The notes: generated from the sequence alone by a model not told the origin. A stretch of DNA of 64,000 bases from Trichobilharzia szidati (GCA_944472155.2 OX235279.1:50069564-50133563); one strand, 5' to 3'; positions 1 to 11,305 are shown, counted from the first letter of the stretch. Program-made: numbers and translations.

Positions 1-59
1 GAGCTTTCGTCGTCCTTCTGGACAACATCTTCAGCGATATATTAAGCACAAAGTGAAAT

Positions 60-720
60 GATTTAAATTTCTTGATGGGTGAATGACTTTTTGTCAGAAA
101 TTAGTCAGTGGTCCTTGTCAAATGGTCCCTCCGAATGTCAGGTTGTTAATTTCACTTGTAGATGCAAGCGTTACTTACATGATCTGGTAAGTTCGCATGG
201 TTTCAATATGATGGCACTGAAGTTGGAACTAAATTGGGTGTTAAGTACCTTGGACTGTGTATATCCTCTGATCTTTCCTAGTCTTCTCACATCATGTTTT
301 GTTTTACGTTCTACGTTAGGAAGTTAAGACGATTTGGTATTATTCCGTCTCTACTTTCTAAGTTTGTTAATTATTGTATTCCACCTATCCTTCTTTACTG
401 CTCCCCATTAATCTTTCCTAGGCTACTTAGGAAAGACTTTGTTTTACTGTGAAGGGGCAGGCACTAAAAGTTTTCAGTATGGTAAGTGGGCTGTTCCTAA
501 ACCAGCCTGTTAATACTATTGTAGATAGACATTTGGATTTCTGCAAGAAATTAGCAAATATTATCTTGTCAGACTCTGAGCATCCTCTCTATGCACAACT
601 TTCTTCATGCATTTCATCAGGTAAAACTAGAAGTAACTATAGAAGACTGTATGCTAGGACGACTAATTATAGAAACTCTACAATACCTTCTGTGGCAGGC
701 ACACATTTTATGTGATGAGA
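60..720 (+). mobile_element. Non-LTR retrotransposon remnant, CR1/Jockey-type RT C-terminus
   Basis: Conceptual frames in order read NDFLSEISQWSLSNG, ECQVVNF, KLRRFGI, PILLYCSPLIFP, KVFSMVSGLFLNQPVNTIV, ILSDSEHPLYAQLSS and YARTTNYRNSTIP. This is the usual C-terminal part of a CR1/Jockey-group reverse transcriptase ORF. Frameshifts break the reading frame several times, so it is dead. It lies upstream of the visible CNOT6 exons, probably in an intron. Confidence 0.75.
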
Positions 721-743
721 AAGGGTGTAAGGCAGAAAATTTG

Positions 744-975
744 TTTTTATTCCTTCACGTTCCCAGTGGAACATAGGGTTTCAAGCTAGTGGCTTGGAGT
801 TTCTGTAGCAGTGTTTATTTTTACAGGATGGGGTTGCTAACCTTATGCCCAACCTTGCCTCTTTACCAACTTTATTTCTGGCTTAGCGAGATAAAGGAGT
901 GCGTCGGCCGGGTATCGAACCCCAGACCATGTGCGCATGGTCGGCGAGCGTCCTGACCGCTGTGCCACCGACGCA
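744..975 (-). mobile_element. tRNA-Gly-headed SINE, copy 1
   Basis: Read on the minus strand, the 5' head (975 downward) is tRNA-like. It has an A-box-like GGTGGCACAGCGG, a CTCGCC anticodon-loop region and the B-box GGTTCGATACC. The body follows, then a 3' tail ending in a GTTCCA-type motif and an A-rich run (T-rich at 744 on +). The same layout occurs at 1971, 5993, 6776 and 18092. Confidence 0.85.
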
Positions 976-1970
976 CGAAAATTACCAATTGAATAATATT
1001 ATCAGCGTAAACGCCATTTTTTCATTTTTATACCTGTAGTGAGAAAGTTAGATTCAATACTGTACTACATGCTGAAAATTCCATATTGTACCAAAAGTAC
1101 TGCTTAGAATAAAGCTATTATTGTTATTATCATTTAGTTGTTAGTAGTGTATCATGGTGTGTTACATCGAATAAACTTGTCTGATATGGAGTGGAGGTAT
1201 ATTCTACCACAGTGCTAAAATTCTACTTTTACATTTCAGTAATCTTGTGTTAGTAATATAGTTTGCACAAACAACTACTCGTGTCCTGTTTCCTTCGGTG
1301 TTACTCTTCATTTCGTGCATACCATAGTGATAACTAAATTCTTCCATTTCTCTGATGTTACAACTTCATGTGATTTCTTCTATCGTTTATCGTGTTTTGA
1401 CGAGGAAGTTTGTTCTGTTGAATTTCTGCTTACACCTTGGTACTGTTATCCATTGTTTTTTTCAAATTAATGTACTAGTATTTCCTCTCTCTCTCTCTCC
1501 TTTTTATATATATATGTTAAAATCTTATCATCCTTTTAACTAATGTTCACTTGAACTGCATTCCATTTCTTTACCTTACTTGTTCAAGTAGATAATTATT
1601 TCAGCTTATGTTGTGATAAACAAACATGAGAAACATCTTATTGTTAATGTAAATTATGTGTTAAGAAGCTTTGGTAGGCTAAAACGCCCAGTGATCAGAG
1701 GTTTTCACTGACACTTATTCACTCTGTTTCTTTCTGCTCTCCTATCCACTTTTTTTACACACTCTATGTACACTTATGTTCAGGGACATCAACTATATAA
1801 AACGTGATTCTATATATATTATTATTGCAACTGATTGATACTGATGTACATTAGCGAAAAAATTTTTGCCTTAGTACAACAATTTTTTTGAGTACTCGTT
1901 TGTGTTAATTACTTTCACATTGTTTAAATTATTTATAAGCTTCTTGTTTTTCTCTTTTTTATTACTTTTC

Positions 1971-2207
1971 TTTTTCTTTTTTTACGTTCCCACTGGAACA
2001 TAGGGCTTCAAGCTAGGGTTTTAAAGTTTCGGTAGCAGTGGTGTTTTATGTTTACGGGGAGGGGTTGCTGGTCTCACGGCCAGCCTTCCCTCTTTACCTG
2101 CCTTACTATCGGGCTTAGAGAGGTCTAGGAGTGCGTCGGTGGTCGGGGATCGAACTCCGAACCACATGCGTGGTTGGCGAGCATTCTACCGCTGAACTAC
2201 CGATGCT
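1971..2207 (-). mobile_element. tRNA-Gly-headed SINE, copy 2
   Basis: Minus-strand head GCATCGGTAGTTCAGCGG, then AGAATGCTCGCC and B-box AGTTCGATCCCC. This is very close to tRNA-Gly(GCC). The tail ends in the shared GTTCCA...GGAAC motif and an A-rich run. Confidence 0.87.
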
Positions 2208-2830
2208 CTTTCTCTCTAGACATCAGTAAATATCGAAAACGGAGTTATGTCTTACTGGTCACTCTTGTGAAGTGTTCTTCAAGTAGCACTTGAAAAAGCT
2301 TTATATTTCTTTGTAAGTTTAAGTTTGCATTTTTTTGACTGTAAGGTCAGAATAACTTATTATAATAAGCTGTTGAAATTACAAATGGTCATACATCTAC
2401 AATTAAATCTACGTCCATAAACTGGTTCTCTGGTAACATAATGACATATGTATAGGTGTTGATATTGTCACTGGTTTCTATTGAATAATCGATTCATGTA
2501 CATAATCCAGTCCTTTTAAGAGGGAATCAGTAGTTTTATAAATAATGAATAGTACATTCTAATGTTAGAGGGAACGTCGTGCCTTTTGCTGGTATACCCC
2601 CCTACTTATAGTTGTAATTATAAGCATAATAACTAGGTCACTGAGGGTTTTAACACCTACATAACTGTGACTTGGCCTGTGCCAACTATGCAATGATGGT
2701 CATTCACCAACCAACCGATGCAAGAAAACAAACTGTTTTTTAACACCGTAGTATTGTGAAAGTTTGTTTGGCATTATTTATTGCAAAATGATGTTACATG
2801 TCACATTATTATTACTTTTTTTCTTCATAG

Positions 2831-2985
2831 GAATTGCGAACTGATCAGTTTGAAGAGGTTTTCAAACCGGAGTTACAAAAGTTGAACTATGATGCTGTAT
2901 TTTTACCAAAGAGTAGAAGGCGGACGATGGAGTTAAAAGAGAGTAAAAAGGTCGACGGATGTGCTATATTTTGGCAGACGGATAA
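2831..2985 (+). CDS. CNOT6: CNOT6 exon (first visible)
   Basis: Starts after ttcttcatag, phase 0, ELRTDQFEEVF, and runs through the conserved VDGCAIFW. It ends after gat-aa before the donor gtgagt. It corresponds to the stretch after the SLQEVE motif of vertebrate CNOT6. Confidence 0.9.
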
Positions 2986-5900
2986 GTGAGTTTTATTGCA
3001 GACGATAATATATTTGTAACAATGATATTAGCATTTTTATCAGAAATGCCGTAATAATACTAATAACTTTTCTTTAACTAATGATTGTCAGTTAACCGTA
3101 TAATAGTAATATTAGCAGTATTCTTATATCAGTATTACTTATTGAGTGCATGATCGTTTGGGTGCACAGAAGCGTTCCGTTTCTTCTCGTGGATTCTTAA
3201 CCTCATGCTGTCCAAGAATGTAGCTGTGTAGCATATTCCAGCGATATTCTCAGTTCTTAATAATAATAATTTTAGCATGAAACTTCAACCGTCAAAAATA
3301 ATAAGCGCATTCTCTATGCTGTGAAGCACATGCCACTGTGATTGATGAATCAGTCAACGAACGGGTATCATGGACAATGGTCTTTCGAACAAGACTTATA
3401 TGTATAATATAATCAGCTACAATAATCAAAAGCCGGTTCCCATGTTCACCTTATCGTTGTTTTCCCTCGTACATTTCAAATTCTTCTTTAAAATATCAAA
3501 CAAATAAAGGCTGTAGAGTTATTGCGTCTTTTAATCTTTTCAAATTCCACATATTCTGTTCTGAGCGCTTTATGATTGTCAGATTACGAAAAGGCTTTTT
3601 ATAAAATCTATCCGTTCTATTCAGGCTCTCCTTTCTTTCAGCGCAGATGCTATTGACAGGATGTGTTCTCTTAGCAGAAAACTTAGTAAAGCTGACCGGA
3701 TATATGCCTCATCATCTTTCAGGAAATCTACTGTCGTGTTATTTTACAACTCCTAATAATTGTTTCGAGAGTGCTGTTTTTTTCAAATGTTGACATTCCT
3801 TTCTCATTGTTTATACTTGTCTTGTTTAGTCTAAACGATTAATCATTTGAATATGTAACCTAGTCTAGTCATCAGCAGAAAGACATGCGTTTACTTAATT
3901 CAATTGTAACTACACTCATTTGGTGTGATGAGAACATGACACAGTTAACGTTTATATAATACATAGTTTTGAAATACTACTGCTGTCTTACAACAATATG
4001 TGGGTACTAACAGTAAATTGCCGTGACGATATTAGATGGTTGGAGGCAATCGACAGGAAGCCTTGGACCTAGGTTTCGTGCTAGTTGGCACTCATCAGTC
4101 AGCAAGGCGTATCTGCAACCTTGAAGGAACTCATTTCCCTTCTGAGATTCGGATCGGCGTCATCCAGTGCCGCCTTCAGTTAGAGATTTTACCACTGAGC
4201 AACAGAGAAAGGACTAGACACATCACACTAGTTATTAGTGTCCAGTCAAGATATCCAATGCAGTCCTACAGGAAGTCAATCGCGAATCTGAATGGCTCAT
4301 AGGTAACATCTCTGACTGTAGGCGGCACTGGATGACGCCGATCCGAATCTCAGAAGGGAAATGAGTTCCTTCAAGGTTGCAGATACGCCTTGCTGACTGA
4401 TGAGTGCCAACTAGCACGAAACCTAGGTCCAAAGCTTCCTGCCGATTGCCTCCAACCATCTAACATCATCAAAACAATGTGCACCCTGATAGCAAGCTAC
4501 CTAGAATGTTGGCCACATTGCAAACCTGACTGGTAGAATTCAGTCTGCACCGAAGATAAGACTAGACACATTACACTAGTGACTATTGTTCACTCAAAGT
4601 AGTAAATTGCCTTACTGCTTGAAATTCATTTTTTTTCAATAAGATTTATGAGGGTCGGCAGCATAGGACTTCTTGTTTAAAGTATATTTTATTTCTGACA
4701 GCTTATTTATGTATTTGAAAAAAATCAAAATCCGTGAAATTCATCAAAAAGAAATTGAACAAAATCAAGAGAAGGTTTAACAGCGAAGGAGAGTACCGAT
4801 ACGATGAATCATTTTCAATAACCTATATAGTCGAGAATTCATACTGCAACCAATTGGATACTGATAATTGTGTTCTAGAAAATGTTTCACGGATTGTGAG
4901 GAATAATGTAGAATGGAATGTGTGTACAGGCAGCTGGAGATCAAAAGTCGAAAGTCAGTATTACACAATAATAGTGCAAGAATGACGTCCTACTCAGTCT
5001 AAATTAATAAAAGTCAGTGGAAATACGGTAATGTTTAAATAAAAATCTGAATGGGGAATGCAATGTTACTGAAAAATAATGGTTATTAGTAATAAAACAT
5101 TAGTGGTAAGGATGCTTATCTTCATCCTTTGATAGATTCTTGAACATCAGCATACTTACCGGAGCCAAACAATTGTGTTTTTTGACCTGAAGGCGATATT
5201 CACTCCCGTCGAAGGGGATATGGTGCGGCAATGTTTGACCGTGAAGGCAATGCCTAGAAAGTATATCGTACTAATCAAAAAACTCACTCAACCGTGTAAG
5301 AGCTTACAGAGGGTTGTCATTTGAATTAGTGACAACCAGTATTGTCCATCAGGAATGTACAGTCTTCATTTTCGCTTAAATTCATCATAGATGTACTAAT
5401 GGATGTAACTTTAATCTATTGAACGACTTACGGACTACTGTTTTACCAGAGTAGAGTCTCGTCAATTTAGTCTACAGATGGTATGGTCCTTCTAGGCGAA
5501 CACACACTGGCAAAATACAGAGTATTCTGAATGGCTTAAGCAGAAATCTTTGTATGTTTAACATGCGATACGAGACTCTTGCCATTAATATTTTAATTCA
5601 TGATCATTATTTTTCAGTAACATTGCATTCCCCATTCAGATTTTTATTTAAACATTACCGTATTTCCACTGACTTTTATTAATTTAGACTGAGTAGGACG
5701 TCATTCTTGCACTATTATTGTGTAATACTGACTTTCGACTTTTGATCTCCAGCTGCCTGTACACACATTCCATTCTACATTATTCCTCACAATCCGTGAA
5801 ACATTTTCTAGAACACAATTATCAGTATCCAGTTTGTTATAATATGAATTCTCTTTTGAACGTAAATACAATTATATAACTATTGAAAATGATTTGTCGT

Positions 5901-8900
5901 ACCGATACTTTTCTTTTCTGTTACGAGTTTTCTGTTCATTCTGCTGAATGTGGTAATAATTTAAGTAATACAAGATTTTACCATTGTGTAGTTTTTTTTA
6001 TTCCTTTGCGTCCCGTGTGGAACATAGGGCTTCAAACTAGAGCTTTGAAATTCCAGTGGCAGTGGTGTTTTATTTTTACGGGGTGGGGTTGCTAGCCTCA
6101 CGCCCGAACTTCCCTCTTTGTCCTGATTATAACTGGCTATAGATGGGAAAGGTGTGCACTGGTCGGGACTCAAACCCCGAGCCACGTGCATGGTCAGTCA
6201 GCACTCCTGCAGCTGAACCATTGACTCACTCGTGTAGTTGCATAACTGTTATGTTAAACCTGAGTCGTTTTTCATATTGGTGTCGTCATAATAATAAAGT
6301 TAATGGAAATAGTGAACTTAGCTTAGTGAATCTCTATTATTACTGATAGGAAATAATTTGCCTTTTTATCGCCAACCAGATATACTATGGTTTTATTGTG
6401 AGTAATAACTTGTCTTCCAGTTACATTTGTTTTTTAAAATATTTTTTTTATCAGGTTTGAAAAGCTGCATGAATTTCACCATGAATTCATGCTTTCGTGC
6501 ACAAGTATGTGTGAAAATCCTTCACCAACTATGCTGAATCGTGTTGGCGCACGTGATAATGTTGCAGTGGGCGTAATTTTTGAAACTAAGGGAGCTTTTG
6601 GTATGCAGAATTTCTCTCTACCAAGTTATCTGTCTGTTTTTGTAACTTAATTTCGTTATTGTTTTGTATCATTTTAATTTTGGAAACATTGCTAACACAT
6701 CGCATACCGCGTATTCTCTTCATAAAGTCAACAGCAGCTAGAATAATGGACGAAAACAAATGTTCTCAATACATCGGGTGTCGGTGATTCAGTGGTAAAA
6801 TGCTCGCCAACCACGCATTTGTTTAAGGGTTCGATCCCTGGTCGATGCACTCCTTTACCTAGTTTAGCCAGTAGTAAGGCGCCGGTAAAGGGGAAGGTTG
6901 GGTGTGGGGTTAACAACCCCACCTCGCAAAAATATAAAACTACAGTTATTAAGACTTCAAAGTTCTGTATTCCACTGGGAATGTAAAGGAATAAAAAGAA
7001 ATAAAACATCTTAATACATCATTTCCAGTAAGTTCAATATGAGTGATGATATAGCACATCCCCAGAAATATACCATTGTGGTTGAGCATCACTAGGATGC
7101 GAGTGGATCGAAGGATATCTGAAGCAACAGATGACATATTCCAACGTGAATCATGAAAAAGCAATTATATGTATATATATATAACTTTGAAATCTACTGT
7201 CTAGTAATGGCTATCAAGCAACATTTACTGCTACAGGCCAGAAAGAACTCTGAAGCGCCTTCCCCAGTAAAAAACCTCATAAAGAATTTCCCAATCCATA
7301 TATGTTAATGTCAAATATGTAAAAAAATTATTTATATCATTAGGTGAGCATAGCGACGAAGTATGCCGCTACGACTAGGAACGTTGTTAGTGTGCGTTGT
7401 TGTTGTATCATCACTCATCCATTGTCACTGTTAGTGATTTAATTGTCATAGCCGACTTAGATTATACAAACTGTCATTCATATATTCTTCACATCAAAGA
7501 AAGATTAGATAAATTCTTCATTTTCTTAAAAGATAAATAAGTTGAATGATGGCTGTAGAAACATTTAAGTCTGCTCTTGAGTTAATATTCAACTGTACAA
7601 GAATGATTCCAAAAATGTAAGTGTTTCATTCTCAGTCAGATACTCTCCCAATGGTTTGTACTTTAAGTTGTCTTATATATTAAATTGTTCATAGAATTGC
7701 TGCTTCTGTGGTTTAAACTATTAAAGTTATTGGTTACAGGATTTCATCATGAGTTGACATCGGTTAGAGAACCATTGGAAAACCGGCTGGGAGTACTGGA
7801 CAGCTGTTTCGTCCTAGTTCGGGACTCTTCACCGATACACAACCCCGGGAGTTCGAACCCAGGATCTTCTGGTTACGAGACGAGCTCGTACACCATTAAG
7901 CCACTGGGACTCGTAACCACAAGGCCCTGGGCTCGAACCCCGGTGGGTGCGCTCTGATGAAGAGTCCCGTACTAGGACGGTTTTCCAATGGTTGTCTAGT
8001 CAATGTCAGCTCATAGTGAAATCCTGTAACCAATCAGTTAAATCACTACAAACCAATACTTGAATATTAAAGCTATGTTTTATGACCAATCATTCATTTC
8101 TATTTAACTTCAGATGGTACTGGAGGACGTCAGTTCTGTGTTACAACTGGTCACATTCATTGGGATCCTGAACACTCCGATGTAAAAGTGATTCAAACGA
8201 TTTTGTGGACAGCGGAATTATGGGCGTACATTGATAGATTTCTTAAAACATCTAGAAGCGTGGCGAAACAATTATCACCAACATTGTCGCGTTCTGTTCC
8301 TCTGTCATCTAAAATAGCCCTACCGGGTCCTTTTTCACCAGCTATTAATATGCCTGTGATATTGTGTGGTGATCTCAATTCATTACCTGAATCTGGAGTA
8401 ATAGAATTTCTTACTAAAGGTAGTGTATCATTGACGCACAGTGATTTTCTCAACAATGGTTATAAGTATATGTTTAAAGATTGGAGACTTTTAGAGAAGT
8501 GGGCTATAGATGGCAATTCTCTAAGGCATCGTTTCACCTTTGATCGTGCTTATCAGGATTCTGAGGGCATGTGCTTGACAAATTTCACGTAAGTATCACG
8601 TTTGCTTAACTTTTTCTTTACTTACTTTTGTCTATCCGTGCGTATATTTCGTTTCCTATTGTGTGTCCAAATACTATTAAGCTGTAAACCTCTTTAAACT
8701 CTCCATATTGAGGGTAATTCATACAGTTAAATTGATAATAAAGGTTAACTTCTTAAATATTTCATTTTATTTATTTTCGCTAAAATAATAAATGTTAAAA
8801 TACTTTTTTTTCTTTACCCATAAATTATTGAATAAAAGACGGTCACTGAATCATGACCATTTACTTATTTATTTATCTACCGTCTACTACTGCAGATTAT

Positions 8901-10068
8901 GAACAATGAATAGTGTTCGGCATATCATTTAGCGCTTAATACTGTATATCACTATGTGATGCATTTTGTAAATGAACTAGTGACATTATTTAAGATTACG
9001 AGTTTCATACTGTATCCATTAAACTGAATGAGATGATGCGACCATATTTCAAAAGCTTTTGTCATTTCAATAGGTGCATAGCTTACAACTACTCAATATC
9101 CATTGAAGTGAAGTCAGTTGGTCTAACCCTAGCAGTCACTTCAGAAAGCTTGACAGTATATTTAACCTACAAGAGGTTGCTTACCCTACTTTTCAACACA
9201 CATAGCTTTTTAATGATGAGGGTTCAAACCTCTCAGTGGGGAATAATTCTCTTGAACACAAGGTTTCCTTGCTAACTGTCGTGAAACATTCGAAGTTGAC
9301 AGTTTCTAAGATATTGTGACGTACAGCTAGAGGGCTTTCAGCCTTTATCAATGCGGTATGTGTGACCTTTAGCTGCTTAATTCTCCACTGCCATATTTTG
9401 CAAAAAATAAGAGCAGTGTGTTTTCAAGAATAAGCGAACACTTTCCTCTGCAGATGTGTAAAAATATCATCTTTGTTGGTTTCCGGGAAAAAAATGCATT
9501 CATAATTAATGAATTCAAGCAAGCGGAATATTATAATTCACAGGAGGAGACACTACGTTGAGTAATATTTTATGACAGAATCACCTCGCACGAAAAACCC
9601 ACCTTAGTTTGTAATTACGACGCATCGTTCTTTTTTTCTTTTGAAGATTACACTAACTATTTCTTATTTAGGTATGACTTCAAAGGGATGATAGATTATG
9701 TTCTCTTTACTCGACAACACTTCCGACTTTTGGGCAGTCTGGATCAAATATGTGAACCATGGTTTCAAGAAAAGAAAATACTTGGTTGTCCACACGTTCA
9801 TATACCATCTGATCACTTTGCTCTTCTAGTAGAGTTAGAACTAATGCCAACACCACTTCTGTCTAATTCATACAGGAACCGATGCACCAGTGATGAAACT
9901 GATACTTTCACCAATGATCTTAATGAGAAACGACACGATGACACCAACGGTAATTTACGTACGCTAAGTAAACCAGAAAACCTAATGTCTTTAAATAATT
10001 CTTGTTTCACAGACCTCACTTCAACCAATGATGATCTTTCAAATAATAACAAATCTTGGAAACACTAA
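2831..10068 (+). CDS. CNOT6: CCR4-NOT deadenylase catalytic subunit 6 (CCR4), C-terminal four exons
   Basis: Exons 2831-2985, 6455-6600, 8114-8588 and 9672-10068 join in frame into 390 residues ending at TAA. GT-AG borders fit each join. The product is the exonuclease (EEP-fold) domain of CCR4, the poly(A)-specific 3' exonuclease of the CCR4-NOT complex that shortens mRNA tails. Visible family landmarks in order are SRRRTMELKE and VDGCAIFW, RVGARDNVAVGVIFETKG, TGHIHWDPEHSDVK, the metal-site motif CGDLNSLPESGV, DFKGMIDYVLF, and the catalytic IPSDHFALLVELEL. The leucine-rich repeats and the first part of the nuclease domain (the region holding the SLQEVE glutamate in relatives) are missing, so 5' exons must lie upstream of the window or were not recognised in 1-2830. 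After the LELMP end of the fold there is a tail of about 65 residues rich in Asn, Ser, Thr and Asp that I do not recognise from vertebrate CNOT6. CNOT6 versus CNOT6L cannot be separated. Confidence 0.93.
4060..4108 (-). ncRNA. Hammerhead ribozyme candidate, left arm
   Basis: On the minus strand: stem I GCCUUG pairs with CAAGGC, with CUGA bulged next to the core. Core CUGAUGA is at 4098-4092. Stem II is GUGC/GCAC with loop CAACUA. GAAA is at 4077-4074, followed by self-complementary CCUAGG and then UC. Expected cleavage is between 4066 and 4065. All core bases are standard. The six-base palindromic stem III cannot make a stable monomer hairpin, so a dimer is more likely. Confidence 0.75.
4387..4436 (+). 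ncRNA. Hammerhead ribozyme candidate, right arm
   Basis: Mirror copy: CUGAUGA at 4397-4403, stem II at 4404-4417, GAAA at 4418-4421, CCUAGG then UC at 4422-4429. Stem I is weaker than in the left arm because the 3' strand reads CAAAGC instead of CAAGGC. Confidence 0.68.
4792..5909. repeat. Large inverted repeat in CNOT6 intron
   Basis: Arms 4792-5082 and 5605-5909 are reverse complements with few differences by eye, for example ctgaaaaataat against attatttttcag at the inner edge. They enclose about 520 bases. The loop has no recognisable protein. A short open frame at 4734-4985 lies in the left arm and has no family I recognise. It could be a DNA-transposon derivative or a local inverted duplication. 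Confidence 0.8.
5993..6230 (-). mobile_element. tRNA-Gly-headed SINE, copy 3
   Basis: Same tail (gtggaacatagggcttc on +) and body as the other copies. The tRNA-like head near 6160-6230 is mutated but keeps CAAACCCCGAGCCACGTGCA in antisense. In the CNOT6 intron. Confidence 0.78.
6455..6600 (+). CDS. CNOT6: CNOT6 exon (second visible)
   Basis: Starts after tttatcag and completes the split Lys codon. Encodes FEKLHEFHHEF to VAVGVIFETKGAF, the beta-strand region equivalent to IGVAVLLEL in vertebrates. One base of a codon is left at the donor gtatgc. Confidence 0.92.
6776..7006 (+). mobile_element. tRNA-Gly-headed SINE, copy 4 (plus strand)
   Basis: Head GTGTCGGTGATTCAGTGG, then AAAATGCTCGCC, CCACGC and B-box GGGTTCGATCCC. 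It is colinear with tRNA-Gly(GCC). The body carries GGGGAAGGTTGGG and the tail reads TTCCACTGGGAATG followed by A-rich DNA. In the CNOT6 intron 6601-8113. Confidence 0.87.
7731..8034. mobile_element. Inverted pair of hammerhead SINEs (Sm-alpha-like)
   Basis: Two copies sit head to head with tails outward. The tail ATTTCATCATGAGTTGACAT on the left matches the reverse complement of the right end. The shared head on the minus strand has GTGGCTTAATGG, a CTCGTAACCAGAAG loop and GGGTTCGAACTCC, resembling tRNA-Thr(CGT). Each half has a hammerhead relic. The left (minus, about 7787-7836) keeps stem II, GAAA, CAGCUG and UC but has three changes in CUGAUGA. The right (plus, core 7953-7959) keeps CUGAUGA and stem II but has lost everything from GAAA through stem I. 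Schistosome Sm-alpha repeats are known to combine a tRNA-like promoter with a hammerhead. Confidence 0.72.
8114..8588 (+). CDS. CNOT6: CNOT6 exon (third visible, metal-binding core)
   Basis: Starts after taacttcag. Encodes TGHIHWDPEHSD and CGDLNSLPESGV with the Asp and Asn of the nuclease metal centre, then KDWRLLEKW and the segment up to LTNFT. Donor is gtaagt. A short linker before CGDLN (SKIALPGPFSPAINMP) differs from vertebrates. Confidence 0.95.
8589..9671 (+). other. CNOT6 last intron
   Basis: 1.08-kb intron between donor gtaagt and acceptor tttag. AT-rich, with no repeat family or gene recognised. Confidence 0.7.
9672..10068 (+). CDS. CNOT6: CNOT6 terminal exon
   Basis: Starts after tttcttatttag and completes Thr-Tyr. 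Encodes YDFKGMIDYVLF, GCPHVHIPSDHFALL with the catalytic SDH, and a low-complexity polar tail ending NNNKSWKH-stop. Confidence 0.95.
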
Positions 10069-11250
10069 CCAAAACATTTTGATACTTTCTAAAAGTTATG
10101 ATCTCTTTCAGCTTTTCTTCCCATCCAGTTTGTACATTCCTCTGTCAGGTTGTCTCTTTAATACACTTTACTAGTTGGTTATGTTTGACCATTGTCCAGG
10201 AAAACGCGCAGATCTAGTCCACATTTTTTTCTCCTCTTCCTCTTCCTCCTCCTCCTCTTTTTTCAACGACTTCTGTCAGTATTTTATAACTGAAATCCTA
10301 CTGAGAGTGATATCATAATATCATCGCCACTACACTATTACACAGTTTTCTTTTTACACTATCAATAATATTGATTGTTTTAAAGAACCAAAGTTTTATA
10401 TTATGATTTGATAATATATATTTCATTGAGCAATTAATATCTAATATATATAGATATTTAATCCATTGTTTTCATCATGAACAGATCTTTTATATCCTCG
10501 TTAAAGTATTTACCGTTGTGTTATTTATTGTCATTACAGTTGGATATATATATATAATATATATATATAGTCAATAATTATTTATTAGAAATCATTCTTC
10601 ATATCAATGGCCTCTTTATTCTGTTAATTTATGCTTCTGATGATTTTTATGAATACGATTGTTTGTTCTTATTGTCCTTATATGTTTTGTTAACTTAACT
10701 AGTGAGTTAATTTATTATTACTATTCACTAATATGCATAATAAATGCATCACTGTTGTAAATAACATGGAAATTGATACTTATCACCACTACTACTACTA
10801 CTACTACCGTTTGTTGTTTCATTTACTCATTTCTCAGTTATTTTGTTCAATTTTCATGTGTGTATATCCGAACATTTACACCTGTTATTTTCAACAACAA
10901 CAACAAAATAAATATGTATCTCTTGGATCGTCATTACAAGCGTAATGTCAGTCATCGTAAAAATCCCAATCATATTTCTGCATTAGCATACATAGAGGCA
11001 GCCTCCTGCGCTTTAAAGAATGCCGACTGTGTTTTATTAAAATAAGACTGATAACTGATCTCAATCTTGATTTTCAGATACACAATCACTTTTTTTTTAA
11101 AATTCCACACCCTGAATAACTTATTTATGTAGCATATTGTCACTCTTCACTTCTTATCCTCCGCTTCCCCCCCTTATAAATCCTGTACATGTATGTGTTA
11201 GATGCTCACTCTGGGATGTATTCAAAATTTTATTTGATTGAACTCTCTTT

Positions 11251-11305
<55 letters not shown>

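Larger units (their letters stand above)
1..2830. other. Region upstream of first visible CNOT6 exon
   Basis: Apart from the LINE remnant and two SINEs, no coding exon was recognised. There are AT-rich stretches, a CT run near 1486-1500 and a polypyrimidine stretch near 1945-1985. It is probably an intron of CNOT6, since the exon at 2831 begins mid-domain. Confidence 0.6.
4036..4460. repeat. Fold-back repeat with divergent hammerhead motifs
   Basis: Positions 4036-4190 reappear as reverse complement at about 4305-4460, separated by about 115 bases, so this is a large palindrome. Each arm carries the same hammerhead-like motif facing outward. The middle has a tRNA-like stretch (CTCATAGGTAACATC on +). 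A related copy is at 41460-41935. It lies in the CNOT6 intron 2986-6454. Confidence 0.85.

Noticed and set aside
900..975. tRNA genes at the SINE heads (also 2120-2207, 6776-6850, 33225-33292)
   Set aside because: A and B boxes are present, but acceptor stems do not pair cleanly and each is followed by the same SINE body, so they are tRNA-derived heads and not functional tRNAs.
1..2830. Missing CNOT6 5' exons (leucine-rich repeats)
   Set aside because: No LRR pattern or SLQEVE-like motif was seen on the plus strand here, so no exon is claimed.
4036..4459. Identical 'protein' starts on both strands (MVGGNRQEALDLGF)
   Set aside because: They arise because the DNA is a palindrome. The sequence is a hammerhead repeat and shows no protein-like conservation.
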